64,000 bases of DNA from Chloroflexi bacterium UBA6077. GTDB lineage: Bacteria > Chloroflexota > UBA6077. Shown here piece after piece: positions 31,764 through 38,834 of this stretch. Each line of letters begins with the position of its first letter. The stretch's first letter is position 1. The notes below the pieces were generated by a model. The model worked only from the letters and a program-made list of their open reading frames with translations, did no database searches and was not told the origin of the DNA. Location of the stretch: assembly GCA_002436065.1 (NCBI GenBank), contig DIXP01000008.1, positions 71,068 through 135,067 of the forward strand, written 5' to 3'. The translations under genes were made by a program, and so were the position numbers.

Positions 31764-33560
31764 CTACTTCTTCGCCAACCACACCTGCCCCAGGGAACGG
31801 CGGCCAGGAATGGCACCCCCGTCCATGGACGTCACGTACATATCTTTGACGTGCGAAGGCAGCAGAAAGTAGTACTCCTGGTGGAGAATGAAGGCCATCA
31901 CCGCGTCGTCCACCACCATCTTCTGGGCATCCTCCCACATCGTCAGCCGCTTCTTCTCGTCCTGCTCGCCTATCGCGCGCTTCATCAACTCATCCAGCCT
32001 TGGGTTGCTGTAGTAGGTGAAGTTATTCGCGACACCCGAGGCGAAGATCTCGGGCAGCCAGTTGTCCGGGTCTGGGTAGTCACCATTGAAGGTCAAGAAG
32101 CCCATGGTGTACTGGCCCTTCTCCATAGCCTGAGCGTAGGCCCTCGCCTCCATCGGGTCCAACTTCACCTCGATGCCCAGATGCACCTTCCATTGCTCCT
32201 GGAGGAACTGAGCCATCGACGCGTTATTGCGCACATTTGGGAACTGCAGTGTAAGAGGGGGCAAGCCCTGGCCCGCGGGATAGCCCGCCTCGGCGAGGAG
32301 TTGCTTCGCCTTTGCGGCGTCCAACCTGTACTGCTTGCCAAGGTCGGGCTGATGGCCGGGAACGCCCGGCGGGATCCAGCTGTAGGCCGGCCTGTTGACG
32401 CCCTGCTGCACCTTCTCGATCAAGGTGTCGCGATCGATGGCGGTGGATAGGGCCTGGCGCACCTTGACGTTGTCAAGCGGCTTCTCTTTATGGTTGAACA
32501 TCAGCCCAAGGGTGCTGAGCCTGGGAGCCCTCACAAGCTGTTTGCTCAGGTTGGGATCCTTCCGCGCCTGCTCGAAGAGCGCCGTGGGAAGCTTCCCTAT
32601 CTCCCTCTCACCGCTCAGGAAGGCCGCGTACTCCGCCTGGGCATCGCTCACCATCGTGAGCACCAGCTTCTTCAGTTTTGGCTTAGAGCCGTAGTAGTTC
32701 TCGTTGGGCACGAGGGTGATGTGGTCCCCATGCACCCACTCCGCCATCTTGAAGGGACCGGTGCCCAGGTAGCGCTTGGGATCCTCGGTCCACCTGTCCG
32801 GCTTGTCCGTCGCACTGGTGCTCTTGATCAAATCCTCTCGCAAGGGCACGGCGGGCCACAGAGCGGCCAACTGGAGGAAGCTGGCCCGAGGCTCCTTGAG
32901 CACCACCTCCAGCGTACGATCGTCCTTGGCACTGACCCCCACGCTATCCCTGAGCGCCTTCAGCTTGGCAGGATCCTTCTCCTTGGACCGGTTGTACTCC
33001 TCCGCACCAACTATGCTGTAGTAAGACGAGGCGTACGGCGCCGCCAGGGAAGGATCCAGCAGCCGCTTCAAGGAGAACTCGAAGTCCTTGGCCGTCACGA
33101 GCTTCCCGTCGCTGTAGCTGGCATCGGATCGCAACTTGAATGTATAGCGCTTCCCATCGGCCGAGATACCACCATTGGATTGCGAAGGCACCTCCACCGC
33201 CAGGGCTGGACGCAGCTTCGAGTCTTGGTCGAGCTTGACCAGACCCTCGAACACCAACTCCACCACGGAGTACGAGACGTCCCACGCCGCCAGACTGGGG
33301 TCAAGGGTGGGAGGGTCTCCGCCCAGATTGACCCGGAATAGCTGGTCAGGGTCGATCTCCACGGCCTTGGTGGTCGCGGTTGGGGCTGCTCCGGTCTCTG
33401 CGGGAGCGGAAAGGGGCGTTGGGGCTTGCCCCTGCTGGTCCACGGCCGCAGGGGATGACTTGGCTGGCGCCGGCGTGGCCGACGTACTGCAGGCCAACGA
33501 GGACAGGGCAACGCAGAGCAGCAACGTCCATAGCATAACGAATCTAGAAAGGCTTGACAC
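31764..33560 (-). CDS. Extracellular solute-binding lipoprotein, family 5 (peptide-type)
   Basis: This 598-residue lipoprotein captures the substrate for the DppBC-like permease. It has a signal peptide ending in the lipobox LSSLAC, a Thr/Pro/Ala-rich linker to about 65, and the SBP_bac_5 domain from LFRVNLGGDPPTLDPSLA onward. Family features include KYTFKLRSDASYSDG, KRYLGTGPFKMAEWVHGD and VKVRQALSTAIDRDTL. GTG start with AAAGGAG six bases upstream; promoter at 33619-33646. Oligopeptides, nickel and some sugars are all possible cargo. Confidence 0.93.
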   Translation of the reverse strand: MSSLSRFVMLWTLLLCVALSSLACSTSATPAPAKSSPAAVDQQGQAPTPLSAPAETGAAPTATTKAVEIDPDQLFRVNLGGDPPTLDPSLAAWDVSYSVVELVFEGLVKLDQDSKLRPALAVEVPSQSNGGISADGKRYTFKLRSDASYSDGKLVTAKDFEFSLKRLLDPSLAAPYASSYYSIVGAEEYNRSKEKDPAKLKALRDSVGVSAKDDRTLEVVLKEPRASFLQLAALWPAVPLREDLIKSTSATDKPDRWTEDPKRYLGTGPFKMAEWVHGDHITLVPNENYYGSKPKLKKLVLTMVSDAQAEYAAFLSGEREIGKLPTALFEQARKDPNLSKQLVRAPRLSTLGLMFNHKEKPLDNVKVRQALSTAIDRDTLIEKVQQGVNRPAYSWIPPGVPGHQPDLGKQYRLDAAKAKQLLAEAGYPAGQGLPPLTLQFPNVRNNASMAQFLQEQWKVHLGIEVKLDPMEARAYAQAMEKGQYTMGFLTFNGDYPDPDNWLPEIFASGVANNFTYYSNPRLDELMKRAIGEQDEKKRLTMWEDAQKMVVDDAVMAFILHQEYYFLLPSHVKDMYVTSMDGGAIPGRRSLGQVWLAKK

Positions 33561-33618
33561 GGCCTTCTCCTTTCCTTCACAAGCAGCGGAAGGGGGGGTG
33601 GAGTACGCTGGGGAGCCA

Positions 33619-33646
33619 ATAATAGCACTTTTGTAATCACAGTCAA
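33619..33646 (-). promoter_or_regulatory. Promoter of the ABC transporter operon
   Basis: Minus strand TTGACT (33641-33646), 16-base spacer, TATTAT (33619-33624), each one base from consensus, about 60 bases before the start codon. Confidence 0.65.
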
Positions 33647-33656
33647 TCGGGGGTAA

Positions 33657-34343
33657 CCCCTAGCCTTTAGCCACTCTGCTCCGATCGTGCTCGCGGAGCG
33701 GCTCAGCGATGGATTGGCAATGCTGCTCCTGGCATCCGTGGGCTTTCTGACCTATAGAATAGGGCTGGAGGTGCTGGTGGTCGTGCTGGTGACGGGGGTA
33801 GCAGCGGTGGCTGTCGTCCAGTCCAAGGCCCTGACTATGGCCATCCTGGCCAGGGCGGAGCGTTTTTCCTTAACGGCCAGTCATGTTTCCCGAATCAGGG
33901 CCTTCTACCTCTCGGCCCACCGGTTGCTCCAATGGCGCTCCCTGGGTTTCGCCGTGGGGCTGGGATTGGTCTCCTGGTTCGGCGAGTGCGTTGCCCTCTT
34001 CGTGGTGCTTTGGGGGCTTGGGTTGGAACCCTCCGGCACACTGCTGCTGCAGGCGACCTTTGTTCTGGCGATGGCCACTCTCGTCGGCTCCATCTCTATG
34101 CTGCCTGGGGGCCTGGGTACGGCCGAGGGCACCATCGCCTTCCTGTTGGTGGCGACGGTGGGCGTGGGTTCCGACCTCGCGGCGGCCTCCACGCTCCTGA
34201 TCCGTCTCTGCACCCTCTGGTTCGGGGTCAGTGTCGGCCTATTGGCCCTGGCCATCCTCCTCCGAAGGACCAGCCTGGATCAGTCCTCGCCCTCCCCATT
34301 GCCATCCACTATCTCCTCCCGGTTCAGGTCCGGATCGCTGTAG
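33657..34343 (+). pseudogene. 5'-truncated AglD/LPG-synthase-type membrane protein
   Basis: Residues from APIVLAERLSDGLAML onward match the middle and end of flippase-like proteins of the LPG_synthase_TM/UPF0104 family; about the first 100-130 residues are missing. The homology continues upstream of the only plausible start (GTG 33687) to at least codon ~33678, and the frame is stopped by TAA at 33654. No ribosome site is visible. The remaining part has five or six hydrophobic segments, including the family-like MLPGGLGTAEG. Its end overlaps the gene on the opposite strand by 64 bases. It may be dead, or translated as a stub; two intact relatives lie at 53271-55339. Confidence 0.6.
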
Positions 34344-34606
34344 ACTCCTAGTTCCTGCCCCCGGTAGACGGTAACGACGAAATCCTCTCTTGGGAGGTCG
34401 GCGCTCCAGACCAGATCTTCGTCGACGCCCTGGATCAGTTCGGCAATCTCACGATCATCCAGATCCTTCTCGACCACAAGCAGGCCATAAACGATGCTGT
34501 GGGTGAAGTGGAGCTCCACCCGTGCGATGGGTTCCTCACCCTGACTGATAAGATATGCCTCCGATTGGGCTGTGCGGCAGATGCGATCGTACCGGATGTC
34601 CTGCAT
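34280..34606 (-). CDS. Hypothetical protein
   Basis: I do not recognise this 108-residue acidic protein. It has a strong ribosome site (AAGGAGG seven bases before ATG) and a balanced, non-repetitive composition: RVELHFTHSIVYGLLVVEKD followed by REIAELIQGVDEDLVW and FVVTVYRGQELGVYSDPDL, suggesting a small alpha/beta fold. The C-terminal tail is very acidic (NGEGED) and is encoded antisense to the end of the truncated flippase gene. It might be a small conserved chloroflexal protein; no function is offered. Confidence 0.6.
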   Translation of the reverse strand: MQDIRYDRICRTAQSEAYLISQGEEPIARVELHFTHSIVYGLLVVEKDLDDREIAELIQGVDEDLVWSADLPREDFVVTVYRGQELGVYSDPDLNREEIVDGNGEGED

Positions 34607-34995
34607 TCCTCCCCCTCCTTGCGGCGCCGCTGGAGTGCCGCCAATCCTTTATCAGAACGCCTGGCTTAGTCTCGATTACTCTTTCGTGCCATACTCACAG
34701 TCGACGCGCCTCATTCGAGCAGGGGCGGTTCTTGAACAGCCTCACCAAAGGTCGAGCACCCAGGCAGGGATCATTTGCGCTACACCAGCATCTTGAATAT
34801 TCCCCTCTGGGCAGCATAATAGACAGGTAAGGGCCTACGGGTCAATGCCATGACGACCTGCAAGCCCAGGCAAAGATGACAATACTCTTATGCCGCGCCT
34901 GCCTCACCAGGACCATCGGGGGCTTGACCGGCTGGGGCCATCCGCCTTACCTTTGCCACGCCATATAGAATGGGGAGGGCAGTGAACGGGACAAT
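34607..34995. other. Intergenic region, no gene seen
   Basis: These 389 bases separate the hypothetical gene from the large glycosyltransferase array. I see no RNA gene, no repeat of the families found elsewhere, and no convincing promoter; the best -35-like match is TTGACC at about 34925, without a good partner. The promoter of the array presumably lies here. Confidence 0.5.
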
Positions 34996-37900
34996 ATGGC
35001 AACGGTGTCGATGGCTAGCATGCGCAAGACGAGCAGCATCGTTGGGGTTGCTGGCTCCATTGCCGTGGCCGTTCTCGCCCAGGGCTACGTCGCGGGCCAA
35101 GAATACCTATGGGACGGCCTGTTCCTCTACGGGTTAGCCCTAGTCCTGGGTTGGCGCTTCCTCCCCAGGCTAAAGGTCCGCGACGAGGCGGCCGCTCATC
35201 CCACGGAGGAGACCGCGTCCCTCGTCCCGGTGCTCAGCCGGGCTACAATGCTCCTTGCTTTGGCCACCCTCCTCGCCAACCTGCTGGCCCTCTTGCTCTT
35301 TGGGACTGACAACCTCCGGACCCTCGCCTGGGTCCTGTACGCGGCCAGCGTGGTAACCGCGCCACTGACCGTCTGGTTCGCGGCGGGGCGACCCAGGCTG
35401 AGGCCACTGGCAGGATGGTCGGCCGAAGACGTGATCGCCCTGAGCCTCATCCTGCTGATTGGGGCCGCTTTCAGGCTGTACCAACTGGATTCCCTCCCCT
35501 TCGGCCTCTGGTGGGACGAGGCTTTCAGCGGACTCCAGGTGCAGCGCATCGCCAACGACGCAGCCTTCCGCCCCGTGTACCTGCAGGAGACCTCCCTCCA
35601 CTGGTATATAATGCTCCCCTTCTACCACCTGTGGGGTGCGACGCCCCTCAGTCTGCGCCTCAGCGCGGCCTTGGGCGGCACCCTCGGTGTCCTGGCCGTC
35701 ACCCTGCTGGGCCGAGAGCTGTTTGGCCGGCGGGTGGCACTAATCGCCGGGGTCCTGCTGGCGGTCATGGCCTGGCACGTCAACTTCAGTCGCATCGCAT
35801 TCAACGCGATCTGGTCTGTGACCTTCGACGCCCTGGCCCTCTACTTCCTGATCCGAGGGCTGCGCGGCGGCAAGATGATCTCCTTTGCCCTGGCCGGCAG
35901 CTGTCTCGGCCTGGGCCTGAACATGTACTACACCTCCCGGCTGGTGCCGGTAGTAATGGTTGTGTACCTGGCCTACAGATTGGCCGCGGAGCGCCGCCAC
36001 TTTTTCTCCCGCCACCTGGCCGGCCTGGGCCTGTTCGTCGTCGTCGCCCTGCTCAGCGCCAGCCCCCTGCTACAGTTCGCCCTGCAGAAGCCGGGGGATT
36101 TCGGGTCGCGCTCTTCGCAGGTCTCCATGATCGGGGAGGTCACCCAACAGCAGTCCCTGGCCCCCCTGGCAGAGAACCTCCGTAAGCACCTACTGATGTT
36201 CCACTATGAGGGAGATGGCAACGGCCGGCACAACCTGCCCAGAGCCCCCATGCTGGACCAGATCACGGCGGCGCTGTTTGCTCTGGGTCTCGCCATGGCG
36301 TTGCGGCAGATAGGGAAGGCCGAGCATGCTACCGCGCTGACCTGGTTTGCCATCATGCTCGGCGGCGGCGTGCTCTCCCTCGCCTTTGAGGCACCCCAAG
36401 GGCTTCGAACCATCGATGAAACGGCGATGGTGGCCATCCTGGCTTCCCTGCCCTTGGCGGCCCTTTGGGGCAGTCTGCCCCTCCACCAGCTGGGGCAGCT
36501 TCGCCTCACCCTGCCTCCGGGGCGACCGGGAGACCGGCAACTGTTGGTGCCTGTGGCTGCCATGACCATCGGCGTGCTGCTCCTTGGAGTAGGAGTGCTC
36601 AACTACCAGCGCTACTTCGTCCAGCAGGCCAGCGATTACCAGAGTTGGAGCGTTTTCTCCACCGCCGAGACGGAAATCGCCAGCCAGATCAAGGCCCTCG
36701 GGCCGAGCTACGACGTCCTGCTGGGTGAGACCTTTACCAACCATCCGACCATCGAGTTCTTGACGGGCCGCAAGAACTATCAGAAGTTCGAGCCGGCATC
36801 CCACCTGCCCCTTCGCGGCATCCGGAATGTCGCCCTGTTCCTCGAACCTCACCATACGGCGGCCCTCTCCCAGATCCGTCAGCTTTACCCTCAGGCCGAG
36901 ACACGGATCGTCCGCTCTCCGGAGGGGGGCCTTCCGATCCTGCTGGTTGCCCTGGTCAAGCAATCGGATATCCTGAGCCTGCAGGGGCTGGAGGGCAGCT
37001 ACTACGCCAACGCCGAGTGGGAGGGCGAGCCGGTCCTGGAGGAGCGCAACGCCTCCCCTCGCCTGGAGATGCGCAGCCCGCGCGTCCCCAAACCACCCTT
37101 CTCCGCAACCTGGCACGGAACCCTGGCCGTCCCGGAATACGGGAGATATCTCTTCAGACTAGAAGGGCCTCAGACCGCAGAGATCTACCTGGACGAGCAT
37201 CGGTTGGCCGTCGGCGGCCAGCAGGAGGATGTGGTGCTCGCGACAGGGCTCCACAGCCTACGTATCAGCGCAGTGTTCGGCGAGCCTACCCCCATCTCCG
37301 TCCTGTGGCAGCCGCCCAAGGCTGGCCAGTTGATGCCACTGCCGAAAGACCTCCTGTTCAGCCCTCCCGTCGCGAGCAGGGGGCTGCTGGGGAGCTACTA
37401 CGGCAACCGGCATTGGGAGGGTGAGCCGGCATTCCAGCAGATCGATCCTGACCTGAACCGGCAGGTCCACCTGCTGCCCTTGCCCAGGCCATACAGCGTG
37501 GAGTGGCGGGGCAAGGTCGAGGTGCCCCGAGACGGGAACTACCGCTTCGCCACAGAATCGGCCGACACCTCCTGGGTGTACCTGGACGAGAAGCTGGTTG
37601 TGACCAACGAGGGCGCCAACCGCCAGCTTCGCGAGGGGGCGGTCCAGCTGGAAGCAGGCGTCCACGACCTGCGGGTGCGCTTCTACGACGAATCGGACCA
37701 CACCTTCATCAGGGTTTACTGGACTCCACCCGGAGGGCAGAGGGAGTTGCTCCCCACAGAGCGACTCTTCCCGCCTCAGGGCAGCTACCGCCCTACGATC
37801 GAGTCCGCGGACCCGGCACCGGCCGCGGCGCAACCCAACGCACCCGCATCTATTGCACCCGGGACGGTGGCCGCCGACTTCCTGGGAAGTGTCACGGGCG

Positions 37901-38661
37901 AGGGCCGCTTCTCCCAGCCCCGGGACGTGGCTGTTGGTCTCGACGGCAGGTTCTACGTGGCGGACAGTGGCAACAAGAGAGTCCACATCTTCTCGCCGCA
38001 GGGGGCTCCCGCCGGCCAGTTGGAAGGCGAATTCGTCGAGCCCTTCGGGGTGGTGGTGGCCCCTGGGGGCCAACTCCTGGTGCTCGACTCCAAGGGAACG
38101 GAGCCGATCCTGATGTTCAACCCGGACGGAAAGGTCCTTTCGCGGATGGGTCGCTCGGCAAACATGTACAGTCCGAGAGGCATGTCCGTCGACCCAACGG
38201 GTGCCATCTACGTCGCGGACACGGGAAGGAGCCGCGTGGTGAAGCTCTCATCCACGGGGCAGATGCTGGCCGAGTTCCGTGGCCAGGGGCAGATGGCACA
38301 GCCGGTCTCCGTTGCCGTCGCCGGCGACGGAACCCTGTACGTGGCCGACGCCGATAAGCACCTCTTGCTGGTGCTCGACGCGAAGGACACAGTCCTGCGA
38401 AGCTGGCCTCTCCGCCCGTCCACCACATTCGATGCTCCGCACCTCGCCGTGGGCCCAAGGGGAGAGCTGTACGTGACCGACCCGCCCTCTGGTCTGGTCC
38501 GGGTCTGCGACCCAGAGGGGCGAAGTCTGGGAGAGTTGGGCTCTCCAGGCAGCGGCGATAGCCAGTTCAACCTGCCAACCGGAGTCCGTATCGATGCCCT
38601 GGGGCAGCTCTGGGTCGTGGACACGGGAAACCGTCGGATCCAACGGTGGGGGATACGATAA
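34996..38661 (+). CDS. PMT-like membrane glycosyltransferase with two PA14 domains and an NHL propeller
   Basis: This 1221-residue protein has four parts. Residues 1-550 form a multipass GT-C domain of PMT/ArnT type; WWDEAFS (Asp174, Glu175) after TM1 of the domain is the typical catalytic/metal DE, and the YLIxG-like FSRIAFNAIW region matches the family. Residues about 555-660 continue outside the membrane. Two PA14 domains follow (about 665-780 and 795-935; GSYYAN...EGEPVL and GSYYGN...EGEPAF openings). Six NHL repeats end the protein (about 958-1221), of the form QPRDVAVGLDGRFYVADSGNKRV. GT-C enzymes move sugars from lipid carriers to acceptors on the outer face; PA14 and NHL often bind glycans or proteins. 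The ribosome site before ATG 34996 is weak. Confidence 0.82.
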   Translation: MATVSMASMRKTSSIVGVAGSIAVAVLAQGYVAGQEYLWDGLFLYGLALVLGWRFLPRLKVRDEAAAHPTEETASLVPVLSRATMLLALATLLANLLALLLFGTDNLRTLAWVLYAASVVTAPLTVWFAAGRPRLRPLAGWSAEDVIALSLILLIGAAFRLYQLDSLPFGLWWDEAFSGLQVQRIANDAAFRPVYLQETSLHWYIMLPFYHLWGATPLSLRLSAALGGTLGVLAVTLLGRELFGRRVALIAGVLLAVMAWHVNFSRIAFNAIWSVTFDALALYFLIRGLRGGKMISFALAGSCLGLGLNMYYTSRLVPVVMVVYLAYRLAAERRHFFSRHLAGLGLFVVVALLSASPLLQFALQKPGDFGSRSSQVSMIGEVTQQQSLAPLAENLRKHLLMFHYEGDGNGRHNLPRAPMLDQITAALFALGLAMALRQIGKAEHATALTWFAIMLGGGVLSLAFEAPQGLRTIDETAMVAILASLPLAALWGSLPLHQLGQLRLTLPPGRPGDRQLLVPVAAMTIGVLLLGVGVLNYQRYFVQQASDYQSWSVFSTAETEIASQIKALGPSYDVLLGETFTNHPTIEFLTGRKNYQKFEPASHLPLRGIRNVALFLEPHHTAALSQIRQLYPQAETRIVRSPEGGLPILLVALVKQSDILSLQGLEGSYYANAEWEGEPVLEERNASPRLEMRSPRVPKPPFSATWHGTLAVPEYGRYLFRLEGPQTAEIYLDEHRLAVGGQQEDVVLATGLHSLRISAVFGEPTPISVLWQPPKAGQLMPLPKDLLFSPPVASRGLLGSYYGNRHWEGEPAFQQIDPDLNRQVHLLPLPRPYSVEWRGKVEVPRDGNYRFATESADTSWVYLDEKLVVTNEGANRQLREGAVQLEAGVHDLRVRFYDESDHTFIRVYWTPPGGQRELLPTERLFPPQGSYRPTIESADPAPAAAQPNAPASIAPGTVAADFLGSVTGEGRFSQPRDVAVGLDGRFYVADSGNKRVHIFSPQGAPAGQLEGEFVEPFGVVVAPGGQLLVLDSKGTEPILMFNPDGKVLSRMGRSANMYSPRGMSVDPTGAIYVADTGRSRVVKLSSTGQMLAEFRGQGQMAQPVSVAVAGDGTLYVADADKHLLLVLDAKDTVLRSWPLRPSTTFDAPHLAVGPRGELYVTDPPSGLVRVCDPEGRSLGELGSPGSGDSQFNLPTGVRIDALGQLWVVDTGNRRIQRWGIR

Positions 38662-38834
38662 GCAACCGACAGAGCCAGCCATAGCTACCACGTTGGAAAT
38701 AAACCCCAACGCTACGGAGAGTGGAACAGAGGATGGCGCCCGAACTCTTGCGTGACAGGCTCCTGGGAATGAAGAAGGTCGGTGTGGCCGTAGCCGTAAC
38801 CGGTGTTCCCGCAGATGGTGAGGAGGCAGGTACC

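Noticed and set aside
34607..34995. tRNA or other structured RNA in the longest gene-free stretch before the array
   Set aside because: No cloverleaf, no GTTCGAATC-type T arm and no long hairpin could be found by eye.
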